A DNA stretch of 14,419 nt from Eubacteriales bacterium (GTDB lineage Bacteria; Bacillota; Clostridia; Peptostreptococcales; Anaerovoracaceae). The translations under genes were made by a program, and so were the position numbers. This document shows, piece after piece, positions 1 through 6,918 of this stretch (positions are counted from its first letter, which is position 1; the number at the start of each line of letters is the position of its first letter). Under the pieces are notes generated by a model, which was not told the DNA's origin, made no database searches, and saw only the letters and a program-made list of their open reading frames with translations. The DNA lies in contig JAQXNW010000015.1 of the NCBI GenBank assembly GCA_029098205.1, forward strand, positions 1 through 14,419. The letters run 5' to 3'.

Positions 1-51
1 GCTTTCTCCCAATGAATCGCAGAACAACCATTCTGATTTCCTGTTACCGCA

Positions 52-1122
52 TTATTCTGCTTCGATTGTATTGATTTCCTCCATGAGTTTGTCCAGGATT
101 TCCGCACCGTCTTTACCGACCAGATTCTTATAAGTCTGATACGCGGTCAGCGCTTTTTTCTTAAAGGCTTCCCGTTCTTCGGGTGTCAATGTTTCAACGA
201 TAATGTCGCTCTTTTTCTCAATTTCTTTCAATGCGGCATCGTTCTGCTCCTCCTGAATCTCGAACGAACGTGGGATCATCTCTTCGATCGACTCATCGAT
301 GATTTTTTTCAGGTTATTCGGAAGGCTGTTATAGAAATCAGGATTAACGCAAGTCGCTGTGATATACAGGTTCGAATTTGCTTCTGTCAAATACTTCTGC
401 ACTTCATAGAACTTCGAAGTATTGATCGCGCTGATCGGATTTTCTTCACCTTCGATCATGTTCAGCTGCAGACCGGAATAAACCTCGGTGTAACTCATCG
501 GTGTAGGATTTGCACCATAAGCTTTATAAGCGGCGATAATCATTGGCGACTGCATCGTTCGGAATTTCAATCCCTTAAAAGCATCCGGTGTCCGGAGCTC
601 TACATTGCTCGTCCACTCCATCGCGCCTTCTGTCCAAAAGCTGAGTGGAAGAATGTTCTTCTCGAGATATTTATCACGAAGCATTTTATTCAGCGCTACG
701 CTGTTCTTCAAAACTTCCTGTGTCTTATTCATGTCTTCCGGGAAAAGAAAATGCAGAGAAAAAAGCTGGTTTTCAGGAACAACCGTACCAGTGTTTCCCG
801 GACTGACAATGGCGAATTCTACCGCGCCGTTCTGTAGAAGCTCGCACTGCTGCAAAGCGTCTCCAATCTGTCCGACACTGTAGATCTCAAGCTGGATCTG
901 TCCATTCGACTTCTTATAAAGCAGATCCGCAAATTCTTTGCAATATACATCCTGCATATCGCCTTCATATTCTTCATGAACCAATTTCCATTTGTATATC
1001 GTCTTTCCGTTTTTTGTTGTCGTGCTCGTACTCGTGGCCGAACCTGAACCGCCGGAACAACCGGTGGCCAGAAATGCCAGAGAAAGAATGACGATCAAAA
1101 TCGAGATTCTTAATTTCTTCAT
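52..1122 (-). CDS. dctP: TRAP transporter solute-binding lipoprotein (DctP family)
   Basis: Extracytoplasmic substrate-capture subunit of a TRAP (sodium- or proton-coupled, ATP-independent) importer. The 356-residue length is normal for the family. The N-terminus is a lipoprotein signal: basic start, hydrophobic core and lipobox L-A-T-G-C with lipidated Cys22, followed by a Ser/Thr/Gly linker, so the protein should be tethered outside the membrane. DctP hallmarks are visible: the GLKFR segment, whose Arg188 sits where the family's carboxylate-binding Arg lies, then GANPTPMSYTEVYSGLQ (about 203-219) and EGEENP (224-229). The conserved Arg suggests a carboxylate-bearing ligand; the exact ligand cannot be read. 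AGGAGG lies just upstream of the ATG and overlaps the stop of the preceding M20 gene, 9 nt away. It is the last operon gene seen, separated from DctQM by the M20 gene, which is an unusual order. No clear terminator follows in the 51 bases left, so the operon may continue. Confidence 0.95.
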   Translation of the reverse strand: MKKLRISILIVILSLAFLATGCSGGSGSATSTSTTTKNGKTIYKWKLVHEEYEGDMQDVYCKEFADLLYKKSNGQIQLEIYSVGQIGDALQQCELLQNGAVEFAIVSPGNTGTVVPENQLFSLHFLFPEDMNKTQEVLKNSVALNKMLRDKYLEKNILPLSFWTEGAMEWTSNVELRTPDAFKGLKFRTMQSPMIIAAYKAYGANPTPMSYTEVYSGLQLNMIEGEENPISAINTSKFYEVQKYLTEANSNLYITATCVNPDFYNSLPNNLKKIIDESIEEMIPRSFEIQEEQNDAALKEIEKKSDIIVETLTPEEREAFKKKALTAYQTYKNLVGKDGAEILDKLMEEINTIEAE

Positions 1123-1131
1123 TTTTTCCTC

Positions 1132-2322
1132 CTATTCCTGTCCGCCGTTCAAGAAGTTCAATACGTTCCTCACTTGAATTTCAACGCCGACTTTCAGCAT
1201 ATCCTCATCAATATCAAAATGAGAATTATGATGCGGATAATCTGTCCCTTTTGCTGCATCCGCGATTCCGACCCATGTCATGACCGATGGAACTCGATGT
1301 GTGAACTCCGCAAAATCTTCTCCCGCGAGAGATTTGAAATCGTCCAGCACCTCAGTCGTTCCATACGTCTCCTGCACTGATTTCTTTACTATTTCCGTCA
1401 TTCTCGTGTCATTCACCAACGAAGGATTGCTCGGAATGAAACGCAGTCTGTAATCCAGACGGTATGCCTGGCATGTATTCCTGATCACTCTCTCAAACGA
1501 TTCCAGGATCCGAGGCTTCCAGATTTCCTCATCCGGGAACAGGAAACGAATCGTTCCTCCCAGATTGACTTTGTCCGTGATGATGTTCCGCCCTGTTCCT
1601 CCATTGATGTAGCCGAAGCAGATCGCCATAGGATTCATCGGGTTGTATTCTCTGGTCACCAGCGTTTGAACCGCATTAACAACTTCACACGCCCCCAGAA
1701 GTGCGTCGACACTTTCTTGCGGCTGTGCAGTATGTCCCGCCTTCCCGCGAATTTCAAGTTCAAATTCTTCTGTTGTTCCAAGGATCGGTCCAGGGGAAAG
1801 TCCGATCCGTCCTGTTGGAATCGGACTCCATAAATGAAGTGCGAATGCCGCGTCGACCTTCGGGTCTTTCAAAACGCCTTCTTTGATCATATTCAGCGCC
1901 CCAGCTTCTTCTTCATTCGGTTGAAACAGAACCTTTACCGTTCCCTGAAATGAATCCCTGTGCTCCGCCAGAATTTTTGCTGCTGTAAGCTGGATTGCCA
2001 TATGCCCGTCATGGCCGCAGGCATGCATGACACCCGGGTTCTGGCTTGCGAATGGAAGTCCCGTTTCTTCTGTCACCGGAAGAGCATCCATATCTGCCCG
2101 AAGCATCACAGTTTTTCCGGATCCAGTCCCACGGATCAATGCCGTGAGTCCGGTTCCTGTAACCGATTGAATTTCTTCCGCGCCGATTTCTTCCAGGAAA
2201 GTCCTTATCTTCGCTGACGTCTCAAACTCTTTGTATCCGAGTTCCGGATGCAAATGGAAGTCCCGTCGAAGTGCAATCAAAGATTCTTCCAACTTCTCGA
2301 CTTCTTTCTTTACATCAAACAT
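1132..2322 (-). CDS. M20 family metal-dependent amidohydrolase, catalytic residues intact
   Basis: Cytoplasmic M20D-type amidohydrolase (396 aa) of the N-acyl-amino-acid hydrolase / IAA-amino acid hydrolase / HmrA group, which removes acyl groups from N-acyl amino acids. By eye all five family metal ligands are present: Cys102 and His104 (H-A-C-G-H-D), Glu138 (P-N-E-E-E), His163 (A-L-H-L-W) and His365 (P-H-H-N). The RADMD motif (75-79) and the lid-domain His197 (A-G-H-T-A) are also intact. No signal peptide is visible. The start is supported by TAGGAGG about 8 nt upstream. It sits inside the TRAP operon between dctM (10-nt gap) and dctP (9-nt gap), so it probably processes the imported compound after, or instead of, the M24 protein. 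A diverged paralogue lies at 6919-8100. Substrate unknown. Confidence 0.93.
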   Translation of the reverse strand: MFDVKKEVEKLEESLIALRRDFHLHPELGYKEFETSAKIRTFLEEIGAEEIQSVTGTGLTALIRGTGSGKTVMLRADMDALPVTEETGLPFASQNPGVMHACGHDGHMAIQLTAAKILAEHRDSFQGTVKVLFQPNEEEAGALNMIKEGVLKDPKVDAAFALHLWSPIPTGRIGLSPGPILGTTEEFELEIRGKAGHTAQPQESVDALLGACEVVNAVQTLVTREYNPMNPMAICFGYINGGTGRNIITDKVNLGGTIRFLFPDEEIWKPRILESFERVIRNTCQAYRLDYRLRFIPSNPSLVNDTRMTEIVKKSVQETYGTTEVLDDFKSLAGEDFAEFTHRVPSVMTWVGIADAAKGTDYPHHNSHFDIDEDMLKVGVEIQVRNVLNFLNGGQE

Positions 2323-2332
2323 AGTGTGCCTC

Positions 2333-3601
2333 CTACAGCATAAACAACGACAGCTGCGGACAAAGAATGACGATGATGGTTACTCCCACTAACATGATAA
2401 GATATGGCGGTATACCACGAACAATATCCAGGTAGGGCCTGTTGAAAATCGCACACGCTGTAAAAATATTGCATCCAAACGGCGGAGACACACTGCCGAT
2501 CGCAGCCTGAAGTGTAATGATGATCCCGAGGTGAATCGGATCGATCCCCGCGGCCACTGCAATCGGGTAGAAAATCGGCGACAGAATAATGATAACAACG
2601 AGACTGTCTACGAACATACATCCGATGAAGAAGAAAATCGTGACCATCACCAAGATCTTCAGCGCCGACGGACTTGTTCCAAGAAGTGCATTCGTCAGCA
2701 TCGTCGGGATCTTCGCATAAGAAATGACCCATGAAAACAGCTGCCCTCCGGAAACCAGAATAAACACCGCGCAGGTAACAACAGCACTGCTGAGTGAGAT
2801 CTTTTTTAAGTCCTTCGGCTTGATCGTTTTATAAACGAACATCTCCAGAATAATCGCGTACGCGACTGCGACGGCAGAAGCTTCTGTAGGACTGAAGAAT
2901 CCACTGTAAATTCCGGCAAAGATAATGACTGGAAATCCCAGAGGCGGAATCGCCTTACGAAAAGCAATTCCTCTGTCATGCCAGCTTGCTTTCGGAAGAC
3001 AAGGCATTTTCTTTTTTCTCGCGTAGAAATAACTGTAAACAGCGAAGAAAAGTAAAATCAGAAGTCCTGGGCCGACACCGGCAATGAACAGATCGCCTAC
3101 CGAAGATCCCGTTACTACCGCATACATAATCATGGAAATGCTCGGTGGAATCAGCAGCGCGATGATCGCGGAGTCGATGATGAGGCCAGAACTCGCGCTG
3201 TCACTGTAGCCAAGCTGCATCAGTCTGCCTCGCATCGGCTTTCCAATAGCTACGACCGTTGCCTGCGTAGACCCGGAAATCGCTCCGAAAATGGTACAGG
3301 TAATCGCTGTCGTAATCGCCATACCGCCGCGGATATGACCAACAAATGTCTGAACAAAGTCCAGAAGTCTTTTGGTTGTATATCCCGCGCACATAATATC
3401 TGCCGCGAGAATGAACATCGGCACCGCAAGGAGAACCTGCGCAGACACGCCTCCGATCAATTGCTGCGTCGCAATAGAAATATTGAGATAATCCGGCATA
3501 TAGAATATCATAACTGCAAGCGGCGCCGCGATCATCGGAATCACCATTGGAAAATTTAACAGCAGGAATACAAACATTACAATTAATAGCAGTGCAATCA
3601 T
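2333..3601 (-). CDS. dctM: TRAP transporter large permease subunit (DctM)
   Basis: Large, many-spanning membrane subunit of the TRAP importer (422 aa), which forms the transport channel coupled to ion flow. The sequence is nearly all hydrophobic segments, with family signatures GAISGSTQATVVAIGKPM (about residues 109-126) and ALLIPPSISMIMYAVVTG (about 148-165), and FVDSLVVIIILSPIFYPIA toward the C-terminus. The ATG overlaps the dctQ stop as ATGA, so translation is probably coupled to dctQ; a GAGAGGG stretch within dctQ can act as the ribosome binding site. Full length, no frameshift seen. The substrate cannot be read from this subunit. Confidence 0.96.
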   Translation of the reverse strand: MIALLLIVMFVFLLLNFPMVIPMIAAPLAVMIFYMPDYLNISIATQQLIGGVSAQVLLAVPMFILAADIMCAGYTTKRLLDFVQTFVGHIRGGMAITTAITCTIFGAISGSTQATVVAIGKPMRGRLMQLGYSDSASSGLIIDSAIIALLIPPSISMIMYAVVTGSSVGDLFIAGVGPGLLILLFFAVYSYFYARKKKMPCLPKASWHDRGIAFRKAIPPLGFPVIIFAGIYSGFFSPTEASAVAVAYAIILEMFVYKTIKPKDLKKISLSSAVVTCAVFILVSGGQLFSWVISYAKIPTMLTNALLGTSPSALKILVMVTIFFFIGCMFVDSLVVIIILSPIFYPIAVAAGIDPIHLGIIITLQAAIGSVSPPFGCNIFTACAIFNRPYLDIVRGIPPYLIMLVGVTIIVILCPQLSLFML

Positions 3602-4188
3602 GATTTTTCCCTCTCATCATCCGGCAAAACAGCTTCGCTTTCCGCAATTTCTGCTTGCTGTATATCATAGTCTTCCTGATTTTCTCCAAGTTTAAACTTA
3701 CTGGAAATGTAGATTTCGTCTCTGTGTTTGACATTCATAATGAAAGTTTTGAAATATTCGATTGCGCCGAAGGCGAATCCAATCGGAACGACCAGATATA
3801 CGATCCACATCGGATATCCGAGTGCCGACGATGTTCTGCCAAAGCTGTGAACAAAAATGACATATTTTGTTGCTAATACAACCAGATACGCCATAATAAC
3901 AGCTGTAAGAAGCGAAATGATATAGGTCATGATCTTTTTAATCTTCTTCGGTACTAGGTCATACACGACGGACATACTAATATGACGCGCCATTTTAGCG
4001 CAATATCCGATTCCTAGGAACGTGATCGCTATGTTCAGTGCCTGTCCAACTTCTTCTGTCCAGGATAGACTTGAATTGAATATCGTTCGCGCAATCACTC
4101 CGGCAATCAGTACTGCCGCCATGATAAGAATGGACATGCTAAGCAGGTATTCTTCGATCTTCGAAATGACATCATCTAGTTTTCGCAT
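3598..4188 (-). CDS. dctQ: TRAP transporter small permease subunit (DctQ)
   Basis: Small four-helix membrane subunit of the TRAP importer (196 aa). Hydrophobic segments lie at about 17-38, 46-64, 83-110 and 124-148. The S-W-T-E-E motif at 42-46, typical of the DctQ family at the start of helix 2, is present. A charged, probably cytoplasmic tail of about 45 residues follows helix 4, somewhat longer than usual. The start is set by ACAGGAG 6-7 nt upstream. The gene begins 20 nt after the M24 stop and its own stop overlaps the dctM start by 4 nt, placing it firmly in one transcript with both. With DctM it forms the membrane complex fed by DctP. Confidence 0.93.
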   Translation of the reverse strand: MRKLDDVISKIEEYLLSMSILIMAAVLIAGVIARTIFNSSLSWTEEVGQALNIAITFLGIGYCAKMARHISMSVVYDLVPKKIKKIMTYIISLLTAVIMAYLVVLATKYVIFVHSFGRTSSALGYPMWIVYLVVPIGFAFGAIEYFKTFIMNVKHRDEIYISSKFKLGENQEDYDIQQAEIAESEAVLPDDEREKS

Positions 4189-4208
4189 TTTTTCTCCTGT
4201 TCATTTCA

Positions 4209-5387
4209 CTATTTTACTAGCAGTTCCCTTCTGAAATGGCAGAACGGCTCCGCGCCGGTTTCCGTTACAACAAATGGCTCGCTGGTGTCAACACCACAAT
4301 CATCTAGCCAGATACCCGGAATCATATGGAACGTCATTCCTGGCCGCAGGACTGTCTTATCTCCCGGGCGCAGACTTGCTGTATGCTCACCCCAATCCGG
4401 CGGAAAGTTCAGACCCATCGAATATCCGATACGGGAATCCTTCACGAACCCACTCTTCGCGATCGTCTTTCGCCAAATCATTTCCACATCTTCGCAAAGC
4501 ATGCCAGGGCGAATTCCTTCTAGCGCTGCTGTTAAACCTTCGGAAACCGTTGCTCCAAGATCCTTAACTTTCTGCGGTGCGTTTCCGAGAATCATGGTTC
4601 TAGCAAGTGGGCAATGGTAATGTCGATAATTTCCACTCAGCTCCAAAATAACCGTATCTCCGTCTTCATAATTTTTGTCAGACCAGCTCAGATGCGGTGT
4701 AGATGTCCGGACCCCCGCTGGCATAAGCGGCGCGATCGCGGAATATTCTCCACCATATTCTTTCGTTCCGGAAATCTGCGCATGGAAGACATCCGCGGCA
4801 ACATCGCACTGACGCACACCGATATCGATTTCATCATAAGCAACGTTCATCGCATTCTGAACGATCACAGAAGCTTTCTTGATGAATTCAATTTCTTTCG
4901 CACTCTTGATGATCTTCACCCAATTCACAATATTATAACCATCAACAAAAGTCGCGTTCGGAAGGCATCTTTCAATTGTTTGCTGGCACTTCGCGGAGAA
5001 ATAATACGCATCGGTTTCCGTCGCGATGACTTTCTTGTCTAATCCTCTCTCCTGAAGGATTGCCGCTACATACTCATAAGGATGTTTAACCGGATTGTTG
5101 ACATAGTCATCCGTATAAGCGTAAATATCTCGTTCTTCCAGCGAAGTAGTCAATCTCGCGGCGTTTCCATCCTGTCCGCGGCCAAACCAAATAGGCTCAT
5201 CCTCATCCAGCGCGACGATGACGCCTTGATGAACATAAAAAGACCATCCGTCAAACCCTGTCAAATAGTTCATGTTTGCAGGGTCTGTCACAATCAATAC
5301 ATCGATTCCCTTTTTCTGCATACTGACTTTCGTATTAGCAACGCGCTGCTGATACTCTTCAACACTGAATACGAGTTCCTTTTTCAT
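4209..5387 (-). CDS. M24-fold hydrolase of the creatinase / ectoine-hydrolase type (metal ligands lost)
   Basis: First gene of the TRAP operon, 392 aa, with the two-domain creatinase plan: N-terminal domain about 1-160, C-terminal pita-bread domain about 170-392. It resembles Xaa-Pro dipeptidases, but by eye none of the five M24 metal ligands is kept: the usual Asp/Asp become Glu249 and Pro260 (within I-L-E-L-S-G and H-C-P-L-A-R-T), the His becomes Tyr322, and the two Glu positions hold Ile356 and about Ser369. His232 (T-P-H-L-S-W) lies where the M24/creatinase active-site His is expected. This pattern fits metal-independent members such as creatinase and ectoine hydrolase (DoeA/EutD), which cleave amide or amidine C-N bonds of small molecules. 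The segments GYSMGLNFPPDWGEHT and SLRPGDKTVLRPGMTFHM recall the DoeA group from memory. The start is supported by AAGGAG 9 nt upstream. Substrate unproven; annotating it as an aminopeptidase would probably be wrong. Confidence 0.85.
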   Translation of the reverse strand: MKKELVFSVEEYQQRVANTKVSMQKKGIDVLIVTDPANMNYLTGFDGWSFYVHQGVIVALDEDEPIWFGRGQDGNAARLTTSLEERDIYAYTDDYVNNPVKHPYEYVAAILQERGLDKKVIATETDAYYFSAKCQQTIERCLPNATFVDGYNIVNWVKIIKSAKEIEFIKKASVIVQNAMNVAYDEIDIGVRQCDVAADVFHAQISGTKEYGGEYSAIAPLMPAGVRTSTPHLSWSDKNYEDGDTVILELSGNYRHYHCPLARTMILGNAPQKVKDLGATVSEGLTAALEGIRPGMLCEDVEMIWRKTIAKSGFVKDSRIGYSMGLNFPPDWGEHTASLRPGDKTVLRPGMTFHMIPGIWLDDCGVDTSEPFVVTETGAEPFCHFRRELLVK

Positions 5388-5441
5388 AATGTGTTCTCCT
5401 TTTCCCTAAAATCATTTGCTATATCTTTTTTATTTTGTACA

Positions 5442-5453
5442 GATCTGCAGATC
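5442..5453. promoter_or_regulatory. 12-bp perfect palindrome in the operon leader
   Basis: GATCTGCAGATC is an exact palindrome 54 bp upstream of the M24 start codon. It lies just downstream of a possible minus-strand promoter whose -10 is at 5478-5483, so it could be an operator for a second regulator. It does not match the TTCTG/CAGAA sites further upstream. Function unknown. Confidence 0.35.
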
Positions 5454-5477
5454 GCTGCACCATTAAGAATTTTCGTC

Positions 5478-5506
5478 ATTATAGGAAATGAGGGGGATTT
5501 ACACAA
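5478..5506 (-). promoter_or_regulatory. Candidate sigma-A promoter P1 of the TRAP/M24 operon
   Basis: On the minus strand, a perfect TATAAT (5483-5478) follows a weak -35 TTGTGT (5506-5501) at a 17-nt spacing. Transcription would start near 5472 and give a leader of about 85 nt. The weak -35 would suit a promoter that needs an activator, and the operator set lies upstream of it. An alternative promoter for the same operon is at 5722-5750. Confidence 0.4.
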
Positions 5507-5575
5507 TAGTATTCAGACTATTATTTCTTTTTTCAGGAAGAAAAACGGGTAAAAATGGAATTTTACAAAATATCG

Positions 5576-5590
5576 TTCTGTAATACAAAA
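5576..5590. promoter_or_regulatory. Putative IclR operator site O1
   Basis: TTCTG-TAATA-CAAAA: the left arm is perfect and the right arm differs by one base from CAGAA. It is the site nearest the TRAP operon, with its left arm 72 bp from the O2 left arm (close to seven helical turns). Confidence 0.5.
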
Positions 5591-5642
5591 CAGATATCAT
5601 AAAAAACACCATTGAAAATTCAACAAACCAAAAAAGTCAGGC

Positions 5643-5671
5643 TTGTATTCTGTATAGCGTTGAAATATAAT
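5643..5671 (+). promoter_or_regulatory. Candidate sigma-A promoter of iclR
   Basis: TTGTAT (5643-5648), a 17-nt spacer and a perfect TATAAT (5666-5671) on the plus strand. The TTCTG half-site O2 (5648-5652) overlaps the end of the -35 and the spacer, so binding there could give autoregulation. Expected start of transcription is near 5678, leaving a leader of about 170 nt before the chosen iclR start; sites O3 and O4 lie within it. Confidence 0.5.
5648..5662. promoter_or_regulatory. Putative IclR operator site O2 (half-site)
   Basis: Only the left arm, TTCTG followed by TATAG, matches the O3/O4 pattern; the right arm is degenerate (CGTTG). It is listed because it lies exactly 52 bp from O3, the same distance as between O3 and O4, and overlaps the iclR promoter. 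Confidence 0.4.
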
Positions 5672-5699
5672 GAAACAAACTTAAAATACGATTGAGTCA

Positions 5700-5714
5700 T
5701 TCTGCATTACAGAA
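5700..5714. promoter_or_regulatory. Putative IclR operator site O3
   Basis: TTCTG-CATTA-CAGAA, a perfect 5+5+5 inverted repeat. It is exactly 52 bp upstream of the equal site O4, so both arms face the same side of the helix. The 15-bp length is usual for IclR-family operators. Assignment to the adjacent regulator is inferred from position. Confidence 0.65.
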
Positions 5715-5721
5715 CACTATT

Positions 5722-5750
5722 ATTGTTTTTTTGATCCGATTTTCTGTCAA
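5722..5750 (-). promoter_or_regulatory. Alternative candidate promoter P2 toward the TRAP/M24 operon
   Basis: On the minus strand a perfect TTGACA -35 (5750-5745) is followed after 17 nt by AACAAT (5727-5722), 4 of 6 matches to TATAAT. It would start near 5715, on the edge of O3, with O4 immediately upstream of the -35, so these sites could control it directly. The leader would be about 330 nt, which makes P1 an equally plausible choice. Confidence 0.35.
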
Positions 5751-5751
5751 A

Positions 5752-5766
5752 TTCTGTATTTCAGAA
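5752..5766. promoter_or_regulatory. Putative IclR operator site O4
   Basis: TTCTG-TATTT-CAGAA, a perfect 5+5+5 inverted repeat. An extra TTCTG half-site at 5742-5746 lies exactly 10 bp before its left arm, one helical turn away, which could extend the binding site. Confidence 0.65.
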
Positions 5767-5846
5767 CGCATACTTCACGCGATATACTCGCGATACCTAT
5801 GCAGAATCCCACATTTCAATTTTCACTACGAAATCAAGAGGTCTTC

Positions 5847-6650
5847 ATGAAATCCGATTCGCATTCTCCAAAATATCCTGTTCAATCCCTCGAGAAAGCT
5901 TTCCGTATTCTAGACTATATCCACGATAGCGCCTCCAGTAACGGAGTCACGCTCGGCGCCATCGCGCGGGATCTGAACATGACAAAAAGCAGTGTCCACC
6001 GCATTTTGGACACCATGCTGGAGCACGGTTTTGTCGAAAAAAAAGGAACATCAATCGCAGCCTATAATCTCAGTTGGGGCATTTTTAAGATCGGAAATGT
6101 CGTACCCTCGAGGCACAGTTTGAATTCAAGCAATTACGTCACTATCATGGAAACACTTTCTCAAGATGTCCAACATACAACAACACTCAGCGTCAAAGAA
6201 GAACATTCTTCCGCGGTTGTATACAAAGTCACCCCTGGACTCACACATAAGACAAGCGGTATCCTCTCCCAGCACGATCCGCTCTATGCTTCTTCCGCCG
6301 GAAAGCTATTCATGCTGAACTATAATAAAGATGAAATCATGCGCTATTTTCAAAATACGAATATTCGAAAATATACATCCCACACAATCCTTAATTATCT
6401 GGATTTTCTAGATGAACTGGAACAGATCCGCCGGGACGGATATTCTATCGATCGGGGGGAATTCGAGGAAGATACTTGGTGCATTGCCATGCCGATCCGA
6501 AACTATACCGGTGAAATCACAGCCGGTCTCAGCGTAAGCGCTCCACCAGAAGAAATGCAGCCGGAAGATCTAGAAAAAATCAAGACGTATCTGAAACCTG
6601 CCGTAGACGAACTCTCTGCTTTCCTCGGCTGGAGCGAATCCGACAGATGA
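5847..6650 (+). CDS. IclR-family transcriptional regulator
   Basis: Cytoplasmic DNA-binding regulator (267 aa), expected to work as a dimer or tetramer. A winged helix-turn-helix covers about residues 12-80, with the recognition region around 35-63 (T-L-G-A-I-A-R-D-L-N-M-T-K-S-S-V-H-R). The C-terminal effector-binding domain spans about 90-260 and contains family landmarks such as Y-A-S-S-A-G-K-L (147-154), R-R-D-G-Y-S-I-D-R-G-E (195-205) and C-I-A-M-P-I (212-217). I chose the ATG at 5847 because AGAGG stands a few bases before it; an in-frame ATG at 5799 lacks any ribosome binding site. It diverges from the TRAP operon and faces the second M20 gene, so it most likely senses the pathway substrate or product and controls both. 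Whether it activates or represses is not readable. Confidence 0.93.
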   Translation: MKSDSHSPKYPVQSLEKAFRILDYIHDSASSNGVTLGAIARDLNMTKSSVHRILDTMLEHGFVEKKGTSIAAYNLSWGIFKIGNVVPSRHSLNSSNYVTIMETLSQDVQHTTTLSVKEEHSSAVVYKVTPGLTHKTSGILSQHDPLYASSAGKLFMLNYNKDEIMRYFQNTNIRKYTSHTILNYLDFLDELEQIRRDGYSIDRGEFEEDTWCIAMPIRNYTGEITAGLSVSAPPEEMQPEDLEKIKTYLKPAVDELSAFLGWSESDR

Positions 6651-6662
6651 TATTCAGATGTA

Positions 6663-6802
6663 TCACAGATTCCACCTCGCGATGGACCCCCTTGCCTTCG
6701 GCTGTATCCTCCCCGCTACCGGGCTGATTCGGGACTTTCACCCGTTAGAACGTGCGCTCGCCGTGCGCACAAATCACAACCACCGGCTTAGCCGGTGGTT
6801 TA
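6663..6802 (+). other. Hairpin-rich noncoding segment, possible mobile-element-associated remnant
   Basis: Starts just after the iclR stop. It contains a 6-bp hairpin GTGCGC/GCGCAC (6752-6757 with 6765-6770) followed by the strong CCGGC/GCCGG hairpin at 6778-6800. The stretch with CCTTGCCTTCGGCT and GGGACTTTCACCC resembles, from memory, recurrent noncoding sequences seen in many gut Clostridia, perhaps next to IS200/IS605-type elements. I cannot confirm this without a search. No transposase is present. An 85-codon reading frame across it shows no protein-like pattern. Confidence 0.3.
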
Positions 6803-6804
6803 TT
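6778..6804 (+). terminator. Rho-independent terminator-like hairpin after iclR
   Basis: A 10-bp perfect stem AACCACCGGC / GCCGGTGGTT with a 3-nt TTA loop (6778-6787 and 6791-6800), followed by TATT. It lies 127 nt after the iclR stop. It may belong to the noncoding module that precedes it rather than to iclR, but it would end transcription either way. Confidence 0.6.
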
Positions 6805-6853
6805 GATCCATGCTCTCTTCGTTCGCATGGATCCTCAGCTAAAGCATATTCAG

Positions 6854-6903
6854 AAAAAGAGCTTCCGGAAAAGTTCTGCTTCGAACTTTCCGGGAGCTCT
6901 TTT
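6854..6903. terminator. Bidirectional terminator between iclR and the second M20 gene
   Basis: Stem GAGCTTCCGGAAAAGTT (6859-6875) pairs with AACTTTCCGGGAGCTC (6884-6899) with one bulged A and one G-T wobble around an 8-nt loop. The minus strand ends in five T residues directly after the stem, 20 nt past the M20 stop at 6919; the plus strand has a four-T run. It therefore suits both convergent genes, and the minus-strand gene best. Confidence 0.85.
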
Positions 6904-6918
6904 CGAATGATCTGAAGG

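Noticed and set aside
16..38. Short hairpin (CAGAA/TTCTG) after the dctP stop as a terminator
   Set aside because: Only five contiguous pairs and no T-run on the minus strand; too weak to call.
5799..5846. Longer iclR start at 5799 (16 extra residues)
   Set aside because: No ribosome binding site precedes it, while the ATG at 5847 has AGAGG at a usable distance and gives the normal family N-terminus.
6658..6915. 85-codon plus-strand reading frame after iclR
   Set aside because: It spans hairpins and the bidirectional terminator, has no ribosome binding site, and its translation has no protein-like composition.
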